Source: Pseudolysobacter antarcticus (GTDB lineage: Bacteria > Pseudomonadota > Gammaproteobacteria > Xanthomonadales > Rhodanobacteraceae). Taken from it: a stretch of 64,000 nucleotides of DNA. The notes beneath the pieces are model-generated. The model was not told the DNA's origin and did not search any database. It worked only from the letters and a program-made list of their open reading frames with translations. The stretch covers positions 3,410,001 through 3,474,000 of the forward strand of contig NZ_CP035704.1 in NCBI RefSeq assembly GCF_004168365.1, in the 5' to 3' direction. Of this stretch, positions 57,191-64,000 are shown in pieces. The first letter of the stretch is position 1; every line of letters begins with the position of its first letter. The position numbers and the translations under genes are program-made.

Positions 57191-59266
57191 TCAGTGCTTG
57201 CGCGCCGACTCGATTTCCTTGGTCAAACGCTCAGCGTGATAAACATTGCGCAGCGCTTCGATGATCGCCCCGCTATGCACGGCGACGCTGCGATTGGCGC
57301 TTTCGTCGTACCAGTAATCGCCACCGAGCGATTCGATATTGCCGTCGAACACCAAGCCGACGACTTCCGCATTGCGATTGATCACCGGGCTACCCGAATT
57401 GCCACCGATGATGTCGTTGGTGGTGACAAAATCGAAACGCTGATTCAGATTGAGTTTCGGCTTGGCATCAAGCCACGATTGCGGCAACGCGAACGGCTCG
57501 AAACCGGTGGCACGTGCAAATGCGCCGCCGATATCGGTGAACGGTTTTACCCATTGGCCTTTCAGCTCCCAGCCTTTCACTTCGCCGAACGAAAAACGCT
57601 CGGTAAAGGTTGCATCGGGATAAACGCTGGTGCCGTATTTCTCGAAACGCGCCGCCGCGATCAACTCCGAATTCTTGTCGACCACGGATTGGACTTCGTT
57701 CTCGTACTGCTTGCGGATCGCGCGCGCTTGCGCATCGATGTCGCGCGCCAGCACGATGAACGGATCGTCGGATTTCGCGATCGCATCGGCACCGCCGTCC
57801 CAGAGTTTTTTGCGATAGTCGGTATCCCCGAGTTTGGTCGCAGCGATCCACTGATCGGCCAGCGCCTCCGGTGAAGATTTGCCGAGAATCTGCTTGACCA
57901 GTACATCGTCCGCGCCGAGATTCTCGCGCAACTTGGTCAGGCCGAACGTCAATTTTACTTTCTCGAATTGCGGATAGACCGGCGCTGTCGAGAACAGCGA
58001 TTGAGTCACGCTCGGCAAACGCGATTCGCTGAATTCGCGCAGGCGTTCGCTGTTCGGCTTGCCACGTTCGCTAGCACCTCGCACCAGCGCGCGCGCATAG
58101 CTGAAATATTTACTGCTTATGCCCTGCGAACGCTCGATCAGCTTGTAGCGCGTTTCGATGTTGCGATAGATCACCATCGCCTTGGCGATTTCATCCCAGG
58201 CCGCGCCGTATTTGGTCTTACGTGCCGGATCGGCATTGACGTAATCGCGCAACTCGGTCTCCTGTTTGCGCTTGAGTTCGAACACCGCCGGATCCTGCAG
58301 CGACAACAAGCGGCCACGCAATGCCTTGAACGAATTCTCGATACCGAACAAGTCACTCTGCGCGATACGCGATTGCTCGGCGCCTTGGCTACGGAACTGC
58401 TCGATCACACCACGACGTTCGGCAAGCTGCAGCAAGGCCGGAATGGTGTCCATGTCGCGCGTCGATTCGAGTTCGGCGATGGTCAGCTGGCGATCGGTGC
58501 CACCCGGATTGCCGACCACAATCGTCAGCTCTTTTTCCTCGGCCCCGTTTTTCGAGAACGGGAAATATTCGGCCACTTTCGCCGGCTTGTTGTTCTCGTA
58601 AGCGCGCAAAACGCCCATGTCGAGGTCGTAGCGCGGGAAGTTGAAATTGTCGGGATCACCGCCGAAAAACGCCATCGCCAGTTCCGGCGCAAACACCAGC
58701 CGCACATCCTGGAAACGATGATATTTGTAGAGGTCGTAAACACCGCCGTGATAGAGGTCGACGACATCACAACGTGTGGTTTCCTTGGCCGGACCAACGC
58801 ACTCGTTTTCGATATCGGACTTCACCGATTTTTCGGCCTTGCTGTAATCCTCGCCACTCTTGCCGGCAGTGGCTTTTTTTACGCGCTCGGTGACGTTGCC
58901 GATGCTGTCGAGTCGGTTCAATTCGATCTCGGGGCATTTGATTTCTTCGCTTTCCTGCTTGGCGTAAAAACCCGCCTTGATGAAATCCTTGTCTGCAGTC
59001 GACAACTGCTGCACGCAGGAATTGACGCAATGATGATTGGTCAGCACCAATCCGTTCGGCGAGACGAACGAGCCGGAGCAACCGCCGGCGAGACGCAGCG
59101 CCGCGCGCTGGGCGTGATCGATCCACTTCTGATCCGGCGAAAACTTGTAGGTTTCCTGCAACTGCTTTTTCGGCAGATTATCCGGCGTCCACATGCCCTC
59201 GCCAGCGAAGGCGGCGCTGCTGGCAACGAATGCAGTCAAGACGACCAGCATGAAATTTTTCATCAT
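57191..59266 (-). CDS. S46-family dipeptidyl-peptidase (DPP7-like)
   Basis: The 691-residue enzyme removes dipeptides from protein N-termini in the periplasm. It starts with a signal peptide (about residues 1-21, cleaved after AFA), then has the chymotrypsin-fold S46 domain. LTNHHC at residues 75-80 contains the catalytic His, and the nucleophile is Ser624 in IIGGNSGSP. Eighteen residues after the Ser stands Gly642 in VFDGN. The same offset in Porphyromonas enzymes separates Ser655 from residue 673, which is Gly in DPP7 and Arg in the acidic-specific DPP11, so a DPP7-like preference for hydrophobic P1 residues is inferred. S46 peptidases are characteristic of Xanthomonadales and Bacteroidota. 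Start 59266 versus 59263 is undecided. Confidence 0.92.
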   Translation of the reverse strand: MMKNFMLVVLTAFVASSAAFAGEGMWTPDNLPKKQLQETYKFSPDQKWIDHAQRAALRLAGGCSGSFVSPNGLVLTNHHCVNSCVQQLSTADKDFIKAGFYAKQESEEIKCPEIELNRLDSIGNVTERVKKATAGKSGEDYSKAEKSVKSDIENECVGPAKETTRCDVVDLYHGGVYDLYKYHRFQDVRLVFAPELAMAFFGGDPDNFNFPRYDLDMGVLRAYENNKPAKVAEYFPFSKNGAEEKELTIVVGNPGGTDRQLTIAELESTRDMDTIPALLQLAERRGVIEQFRSQGAEQSRIAQSDLFGIENSFKALRGRLLSLQDPAVFELKRKQETELRDYVNADPARKTKYGAAWDEIAKAMVIYRNIETRYKLIERSQGISSKYFSYARALVRGASERGKPNSERLREFSESRLPSVTQSLFSTAPVYPQFEKVKLTFGLTKLRENLGADDVLVKQILGKSSPEALADQWIAATKLGDTDYRKKLWDGGADAIAKSDDPFIVLARDIDAQARAIRKQYENEVQSVVDKNSELIAAARFEKYGTSVYPDATFTERFSFGEVKGWELKGQWVKPFTDIGGAFARATGFEPFALPQSWLDAKPKLNLNQRFDFVTTNDIIGGNSGSPVINRNAEVVGLVFDGNIESLGGDYWYDESANRSVAVHSGAIIEALRNVYHAERLTKEIESARKH

Positions 59267-59353
59267 GAATTCCCCATTCCGAGGCGAGTTGCAAGGTCGG
59301 CGAACATAGGCCGACCCGCATCACGCGGCCTGTGCCGAAAGTCATGGAGCAAA

Positions 59354-59382
59354 TCTCCCGCGCCAAGTCACGGCGCGGGAGA
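59354..59382 (-). terminator. 11-bp hairpin terminator of mdh
   Basis: TCTCCCGCGCC (59354-59364) pairs perfectly with GGCGCGGGAGA (59372-59382) around a 7-base loop. It lies 17 bp after the mdh stop on the - strand and is followed there by ATTTG, so the T-run is short. It is the strongest hairpin seen in the spacer between mdh and the S46 peptidase gene. Confidence 0.65.
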
Positions 59383-59398
59383 AAGCCTTGAAACTAGA

Positions 59399-60382
59399 TC
59401 ACTTGGCGAACAGATGCTCGACCGCGGCACGCTCTTCGCGCAACTCTTTCTCAGTGGCAGCCATGCGCTCACGCGAGAAGGCATTGATTTCCAGACCCTG
59501 GACGATTTCGTATTTGCCGCCCTTGGTCGCCACTGGATAGCCGTAGATCACGCCCGGCGCGATGCCGTAGCTGCCGTCGGACGGAATACCCATCGACACC
59601 CAATCGCCCTCGGCCGTACCGAGCGCCCAGCTGCGCATGTGATCAACCGCTGCCGACGCTGCCGACGCTGCACTCGATGCACCGCGCGCCTTGATGATTG
59701 CCGCGCCGCGCTGCTGCACGACCGGGATGAACGTGTCGGCGTACCAAGCCTGATCGATCAGGTCGGTCGCGGCCTTGCCCTTTACCGTGGTGTGATGGAT
59801 ATCGGGATACTGGGTCGAGCTGTGGTTGCCCCAGATCGTGACCTTCTTGATGTCGGTGGTGTGCGCACCGGTTTTTTCGGCGAGCTGGCTCAGCGCACGA
59901 TTGTGGTCGAGACGCACCATCGCAGTGAAACATTTCGGATCGAGGCTCGGCGCATTCTGCTGCGCGATCAGCGCATTGGTATTGGCCGGGTTGCCGACCA
60001 CGAGCACCTTGACGTCGCGTTTGGCGTGATCGCTGAGTGCCTTGCCCTGCGGCGCAAAAATCGCACCGTTGGCTTCGAGCAAATCCTTGCGCTCCATGCC
60101 AGGGCCGCGCGGACGCGCGCCGACCAGCAACGCATAATCGACATCCTTGAACGCAACGTTGACGTCATCGGTAGCGACCACGCCAGCGAGCGTCGGGAAC
60201 GCGCAATCGTTCAGTTCCATCACCACGCCTTGCAGCGCCGGCAACGCCGGGGTGATTTCGAGCAGGTGCAGGATCACCGGCTGATCGGCGCCGAGCATGT
60301 CGCCAGCGGCGATGCGGAACAACAAGGCATAACCGATTTGACCAGCGGCGCCGGTAACTGCAACACGAACAGGAGATTTCAT
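59399..60382 (-). CDS. mdh: Malate dehydrogenase
   Basis: Mdh interconverts malate and oxaloacetate with NAD in the TCA cycle. The 327-residue product shows the Rossmann motif [23 protein letters not shown], then [25 protein letters not shown] (substrate-binding Arg residues on the mobile loop), [13 protein letters not shown] and the catalytic His in [14 protein letters not shown]. Length and sequence match the 327-residue type-2 MDH group. The region [14 protein letters not shown] is a short Ala/Ser repeat within the catalytic domain. It has its own spacer upstream (115 bp) and a strong hairpin downstream, so it is probably transcribed alone. Confidence 0.96.
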   Translation of the reverse strand: MKSPVRVAVTGAAGQIGYALLFRIAAGDMLGADQPVILHLLEITPALPALQGVVMELNDCAFPTLAGVVATDDVNVAFKDVDYALLVGARPRGPGMERKDLLEANGAIFAPQGKALSDHAKRDVKVLVVGNPANTNALIAQQNAPSLDPKCFTAMVRLDHNRALSQLAEKTGAHTTDIKKVTIWGNHSSTQYPDIHHTTVKGKAATDLIDQAWYADTFIPVVQQRGAAIIKARGASSAASAASAAVDHMRSWALGTAEGDWVSMGIPSDGSYGIAPGVIYGYPVATKGGKYEIVQGLEINAFSRERMAATEKELREERAAVEHLFAK

Positions 60383-60497
60383 AAGACGAAGTCCTCAATC
60401 AATGAACGATGAACCACACGATAACTGCAAACTATCTCGATCAACTTTCGACAAACTCATGCCGGATTTTTTGCGGCGGCGGCATGCCTGAAACATT

Positions 60498-60851
60498 TTA
60501 TTGAATCGCAAAACCGAGTGGTTTGAGCAGGCCATCGATATGCGTCGGATCGTAGCCGTAAACCACGTCCTGCCCGATCACCGTGACCGGAATACCATGC
60601 GCACGCAGTGAACTGTAAGCACGCTGGCCTTCACTGCTGGTTTCGACATCAAGCTCGCGAAACGGTACTTCATGCGCCACCAGCGACGCGCGCAACGCCT
60701 TGCAGTAACCGCACCATTCCGCGCTCAGCAACACGATGCCGTTGCTGCCGGTATCACGGCGCGGATCGTCACGTTTCGCTTCGATCTTGTGCTGCCACAA
60801 CATCACGCCACTGATCAGCGCAATAAACAGAGCGAGCAATTTGCCGTGCAT
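60498..60851 (-). CDS. Membrane-anchored glutaredoxin-like protein
   Basis: The 117-residue protein starts with a short hydrophobic anchor (MHGKLLALFIALISGVMLW) and then has a glutaredoxin/NrdH fold. The redox motif is SAEWCGYCKALRASLVAHEVPFRELDVET, with Cys-Gly-Tyr-Cys near residues 47-50. The cis-Pro lies in RAHGIPVTVIG and the end is DPTHIDGLLKPLG. It is probably a periplasmic or membrane-bound thiol-disulfide enzyme. It stands between mdh and the aminotransferase gene on the same strand, with spacers of 115 and 37 bp; no functional link is evident. Confidence 0.82.
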   Translation of the reverse strand: MHGKLLALFIALISGVMLWQHKIEAKRDDPRRDTGSNGIVLLSAEWCGYCKALRASLVAHEVPFRELDVETSSEGQRAYSSLRAHGIPVTVIGQDVVYGYDPTHIDGLLKPLGFAIQ

Positions 60852-60888
60852 TGACGTGTCTCGCAGACGATGTGTGAGCGACTATTAA

Positions 60889-62085
60889 CTAGACCAACTC
60901 GGCGAAAAACTGCTTGATGCGATTCAGGCCATCGGTCAACTCGGCCGGCTTGCAGGTATACGAAATGCGTATCGCCTTCGGCTCACCGAACGCACTGCCC
61001 GGCACGCAAGCGACACCTTTGACATCCAGCAACACGTTGCAGAAATCCACATCGTTGGCGATCACGGTAGTGCCGTGATGTTTGCCGAACGCGACGGAAA
61101 TATCCGGGAACGCGTAAAACGCGCCTTGCGGTTTCGGGCAATGCAGGCCGGGGATGCTCTCGAGCACTGCCATGACTTCATCGCGACGTCGCGAGAAATC
61201 CTTGTTCTTCTCACGCGGCACATCCTGCGGGCCGGACAACGCAGCGGTAGCCGCAGCAGTCACGACTTCCGGCAGATTGGTGATGTGATTCGAGTTCAAC
61301 GTGACTTGCGACAACGCCACCTGCTCGGGCGCCGCGATCAAACCGACGCGCCAGCCCGGCATGCCGTAGGTTTTGGAAATCGAGTCGATCAGGATCACAC
61401 GATCGCGCAACTCCGGCCGCGCCTTGACCAGATGCGCGTATTGCAGACCATCAAAAATCATGCGGTTGTAGATGTCGTCCGACAGAATCCAGAGCTGGTG
61501 TTTCACCAGCACGTCGGCGAGCGCGGCGACTTCTGCCTCGCTGTAAACCATGCCGGTCGGATTCGACGGATTGTTGAACAGCAGCAACTTGGTCTTCGGC
61601 GTGATCGCCGCTTCGAGTTGTGCCGCAGTGAGCTTGTAATTCTGCTCGGCGGGGCATGGCAGCAGCACGGTTTTGGCGCCAAGAATATCGGCGATATCAA
61701 CGTAGCTGGTCCAGTACGGCACCGGAATCAGAATCTCGTCACCCTCGTTGAGCAACGCGTACATCAGATTGAACAGCACATGTTTTGCGCCGACACCGGT
61801 CGCGAGATTCTTGCGCTCGTAACCGTCGAATCCGCCTTCTTTCAGATGCACCAGAAACGCATCGAGCAAGGCATCGGAACCGCGATTCGAGCCGTACTGC
61901 CCGGAGTCGTGCGCGAGCGCGTCGCGTGCGGCTGCATACACATGTTCACCGGGCAGAAAATTCGGCACGCCGATCGAAAAACTGATGATGTCGCGGCCGG
62001 CAGCCTTGAGCTTTTTGGCTTTTTCGGCGACGACCATGATCGCGCTGGGCTTGGCCCGGCTCATACGCTCAGCTAATTGCAGCAT
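60889..62085 (-). CDS. Pyridoxal-phosphate aminotransferase (aspartate type, class I)
   Basis: The 398-residue enzyme is a class I/Ib PLP aminotransferase, most like aspartate aminotransferase AspC/AspB. Motifs include ISFSIGVPNF, YGSNRGSDALLDAF, FNNPSNPTGMVYSEAEVAALADV, ILSDDIYNRMIFDG, and the PLP-binding Lys in SISKTYGMPGWRVGL. The substrate-binding Arg lies in IRISYTC near the C-terminus. ATG 62085 gives the conserved start MLQLAERMSRAKPSA; the 59-codon extension upstream was rejected as unconserved. It is divergent from an MFS transporter gene over 216 bp. Confidence 0.92.
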   Translation of the reverse strand: MLQLAERMSRAKPSAIMVVAEKAKKLKAAGRDIISFSIGVPNFLPGEHVYAAARDALAHDSGQYGSNRGSDALLDAFLVHLKEGGFDGYERKNLATGVGAKHVLFNLMYALLNEGDEILIPVPYWTSYVDIADILGAKTVLLPCPAEQNYKLTAAQLEAAITPKTKLLLFNNPSNPTGMVYSEAEVAALADVLVKHQLWILSDDIYNRMIFDGLQYAHLVKARPELRDRVILIDSISKTYGMPGWRVGLIAAPEQVALSQVTLNSNHITNLPEVVTAAATAALSGPQDVPREKNKDFSRRRDEVMAVLESIPGLHCPKPQGAFYAFPDISVAFGKHHGTTVIANDVDFCNVLLDVKGVACVPGSAFGEPKAIRISYTCKPAELTDGLNRIKQFFAELV

Positions 62086-62301
62086 GGGGAGATTCTCGAG
62101 GTGGGTGGAATCGAAGCGCCGTGTTGCGGCGCAATATTCTAGCATAAAGAGCGCATAATCATGCGCCGTTTTTGTGCGCGAATCTGTAGGTCGAAGATGC
62201 GGATGGTGCCAGTACTTTCGGCATCTTGTATCCGGCTTGATCGCCCTTATTTTGGCGCGCATCCGTTAAGCGCGACGCGGCCGTTTTATCAAGGACCATC
62301 C
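62086..62301. promoter_or_regulatory. Divergent promoter region with inverted repeats
   Basis: This 216-bp spacer separates the aminotransferase (-) and MFS (+) genes. It contains the inverted repeat GCGCAT (62151-62156) / ATGCGC (62161-62166) and GCGCC/GGCGC across about 62116-62132, either of which could be an operator or a hairpin. AAGGA at 62291-62295 is the ribosome-binding sequence of the MFS gene. No known regulator site was recognised. Confidence 0.35.
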
Positions 62302-63540
62302 ATGCAAGTCAGTGAAATCGAAGCAAGAGTTCCCGGGGTGATTCCAGCGGCGGAAAACTCCACCGACTTTGGCATCCTCGGCGCGATCAGTGCATCGCAT
62401 TTTCTCAACGATATGATCCAGTCGCTGATTTTTGCGATCTACCCGGTGCTGCAGAGCGGATTCGATTTGAGCTTCGCCCAGATCGGCATGATCACGTTGA
62501 CGTATCAGATCACCGCTTCGTTATTGCAGCCAGCGGTCGGCTTGTATACCGATCGCCGACCGCTGCCGTATTCGCTGCCGATCGGCATGGGTTTCACCTT
62601 GCTGGGCTTGCTGCTGCTTTCGGTCGCGCCGACGTTTCCGCTGTTGCTGCTCGCCGCCGGATTGGTCGGCATGGGCTCGTCGGTATTTCATCCGGAATCT
62701 TCGCGTGTCGCGCGCATGGCTTCGGGCGGGCGCCATGGCCTCGCGCAATCGGTGTTTCAGGTTGGCGGCAACATGGGCTCATCGCTTGGGCCGCTGCTGG
62801 CCGCATGGATCATCGTGCCGCGCGGACGTGGCAGTGTGGCGTGGTTTTCGCTGGCGGCGCTGCTCGCGATATTTTTGCTGCTGAAAGTCAGCCACTGGTA
62901 CAAGTTGCATCGCCACGGCGTGCGCGGCAAACCGCAAGCGCGGCGCGCAAATCAGCCAGTTTTATCGCGCTCGAAAATATTCTGGTCACTGCTGATACTC
63001 GGCCTGCTGATCTTCTCGAAGTATTTTTATCTGGCCAGCCTGAGCAGTTATTACACGTTTTACCTGATCCACAAATTCGGTGTTCCGGTACAAAGTGCAC
63101 AAGTATATTTGTTCATTTTTCTGTTTTCGGTAGCCGCCGGCACCTTGATCGGCGGGCCGATCGGCGATCGCATCGGTCGCAAATACGTGATCTGGTGCTC
63201 GATCCTCGGCGTCGCGCCATTCACGCTGATATTGCCTTACGCGAGCCTGTTCTGGACCGGCGCGCTGACCGTGATCATCGGCCTGATTCTGGCGTCGGCA
63301 TTCTCGGCAATTCTGGTCTATGCGCAGGAGCTGATTCCGGGCAAGGTCGGCACGATTTCCGGATTGTTTTTCGGCTTCGCTTTCGGCATGGGCGGCATCG
63401 GCGCCGCAGTGCTCGGACATCTGGCTGATCTGCACGGCATCGAATATGTGTATCAACTGTGCGCGTTCCTGCCGCTGATCGGCATCATCACCGTGTTCCT
63501 GCCAAATCTGGAAAAAACCAGACCCACCCTCGCCGCATGA
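62302..63540 (+). CDS. MFS transporter (Fsr-like)
   Basis: The 412-residue transporter has about 12 helices and resembles the fosmidomycin-resistance (Fsr) and related MFS families. ILGAISASHFLNDMIQSLIFAIYPVLQSGFDLSFAQIGMITLTYQITASLLQPAVGLYTDRR is the N-terminal block, followed by GMGSSVFHPESSRVARMASGGRHGLAQSVFQVGGNMGSSLGP and the drug-family loop GDRIGRKYV. ATG 62302 has AAGGA six bases upstream; the 47-codon extension upstream is unlike the family. It probably exports small drugs or metabolites; the specific substrate is unknown. The regulatory spacer is shared with the aminotransferase gene. Confidence 0.88.
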   Translation: MQVSEIEARVPGVIPAAENSTDFGILGAISASHFLNDMIQSLIFAIYPVLQSGFDLSFAQIGMITLTYQITASLLQPAVGLYTDRRPLPYSLPIGMGFTLLGLLLLSVAPTFPLLLLAAGLVGMGSSVFHPESSRVARMASGGRHGLAQSVFQVGGNMGSSLGPLLAAWIIVPRGRGSVAWFSLAALLAIFLLLKVSHWYKLHRHGVRGKPQARRANQPVLSRSKIFWSLLILGLLIFSKYFYLASLSSYYTFYLIHKFGVPVQSAQVYLFIFLFSVAAGTLIGGPIGDRIGRKYVIWCSILGVAPFTLILPYASLFWTGALTVIIGLILASAFSAILVYAQELIPGKVGTISGLFFGFAFGMGGIGAAVLGHLADLHGIEYVYQLCAFLPLIGIITVFLPNLEKTRPTLAA

Positions 63541-63717
63541 ATGTTTGATCGCGATTCGTCAATGCGCCGGTCAATATCGGCGAAGTGCAAACTTGTGTAA
63601 CTCGCGTGCAATTCGCCACGCCGGGTACTACATTAGCGCCGCTGTCGCCGAGCGATCCCTCGCACCAGCAACAACTGCGGAATGCAGCACCCTCCCTACT
63701 TTACGAGGAAATTCACC

Positions 63718-63966
63718 ATGCATCTTATCTGGACTATCTTGATTGGTTTTGTCGTCGGCTTTCTCGCAAAAATGCTTACGCCGGGCCGCGATCCGAGCGG
63801 CTTTTTCATCACCTCCGCGATTGGCATCGCCGGCTCTCTCATCGCCACCTATGTCGGGCAGGCGATGCACTGGTACGCGGTTGGACAATCCGCCGGATTT
63901 ATCGGCGCGCTGATCGGCGCGATCGTGCTGCTGGCGGTTTATCACATGGTGCGCAAACCGTCTTAA
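63718..63966 (+). CDS. GlsB/YeaQ/YmgE-family small membrane protein
   Basis: The 82-residue product has three hydrophobic helices separated by short polar turns: MHLIWTILIGFVVGFLAKMLTPGRDPSGFFITSAIGIAGSLIATYVGQ, then QSAGFIGALIGAIVLLAVYHMV. The GxxxGxxAK-x-L-x-PGxDPxGF pattern is typical of the GlsB/YeaQ/YmgE stress-associated membrane protein family. ACGAGGAA stands seven bases before ATG 63718. The 177-bp gap to the preceding gene contains no other gene. Confidence 0.9.
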   Translation: MHLIWTILIGFVVGFLAKMLTPGRDPSGFFITSAIGIAGSLIATYVGQAMHWYAVGQSAGFIGALIGAIVLLAVYHMVRKPS

Positions 63967-63981
63967 TTCGGATTCATCATT

Positions 63982-64000
63982 CCTGGAGGATTGCGTCATG
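63982..64000 (+). other. Ribosome-binding site and start codon of the next gene, cut by the window end
   Basis: TGGAGGA (about 63982-63988) precedes an ATG at 63998-64000, nine bases farther on. This is a strong start site, but only the start codon is inside the window, so the product cannot be named. Confidence 0.6.

Noticed and set aside
57968-60412. An 814-codon + frame running across the S46 peptidase, the spacer with the hairpin, and mdh
   Set aside because: Both - strand genes are strongly supported by catalytic motifs. The frame reads through a hairpin terminator and has no recognisable domain, so it is a shadow of GC-rich codon bias.

Overview
The window is a gammaproteobacterial chromosome segment of moderately high GC with dense coding. 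The gene order bamA-skp-lpxD-fabZ-lpxA-lpxB-rnhB-dnaE-accA, the S46 dipeptidyl-peptidase, the prolyl oligopeptidase lipoprotein and secreted proteins ending in an Ile-Phe-x-x-x-Phe/Leu-Glu tail together suggest Xanthomonadales (Lysobacterales), probably Rhodanobacteraceae. The genus cannot be fixed from the sequence alone.

Region 1 (1-14.2 kb, + strand) is the envelope biogenesis and replication operon: the end of bamA, skp, the lipid A genes lpxD, fabZ, lpxA and lpxB, then rnhB, dnaE and accA. Two paralogous membrane-anchored sulfatase/LTA-synthase-like transferases sit inside it, one on each side of rnhB. They are good candidates for a lineage-specific envelope modification. Region 2 (14.2-21.5 kb) holds RNase T, a zinc-ribbon protein, a small secreted protein and prolyl oligopeptidase on +. 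Facing them on - is an overlapping rnr-rlmB-membrane protein operon.

Region 3 (21.7-28 kb) starts at tRNA-Leu(CAG). An 84-bp sequence that includes the tRNA 3' end and its terminator is repeated 232 bp downstream. Between the copies are integrase-type arm repeats and what looks like the first codons of an integrase, so this is probably the scar of a lost integrative element. Beyond it lie a secreted FG-GAP protein, an RhtA-like exporter, an acyltransferase, a lipoprotein and a secreted protein.

Region 4 (28-36.4 kb) carries an EmrAB-like efflux system: TetR regulator, PaaI-type thioesterase and HlyD subunit on -, and a divergent DHA2 transporter on +. A nearly identical 22-bp operator candidate lies in the divergent promoter and also before a separate short-chain dehydrogenase, tying all five genes into one putative regulon. 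A hydrolase/NTF2-like/XRE-regulator trio and a cold-shock-DUF1294 fusion follow.

Region 5 (36.5-42.3 kb) is accessory: a secreted 14-repeat RCC1-like protein, a collagen-like protein with a BclA-like C-terminal domain, and several unknown membrane or small proteins. Region 6 (42.3-48.3 kb) holds methylcitrate-cycle genes prpB, prpC and prpE with an MHS-type transporter and an unknown gene between prpB and prpC. No prpD or acnD is present in the window.

Region 7 (48.4-56.2 kb) has a zinc-ribbon membrane protein, a BNR-repeat secreted protein and a 1958-residue secreted beta-helix protein. Region 8 (56.2-64 kb) is core metabolism and transport: glutathione S-transferase, S46 peptidase, malate dehydrogenase, a glutaredoxin-like protein, an aspartate-type aminotransferase, an MFS transporter and a GlsB/YeaQ-type membrane protein. 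The window ends on the start codon of another gene. No rRNA, CRISPR array or intact insertion sequence was seen.
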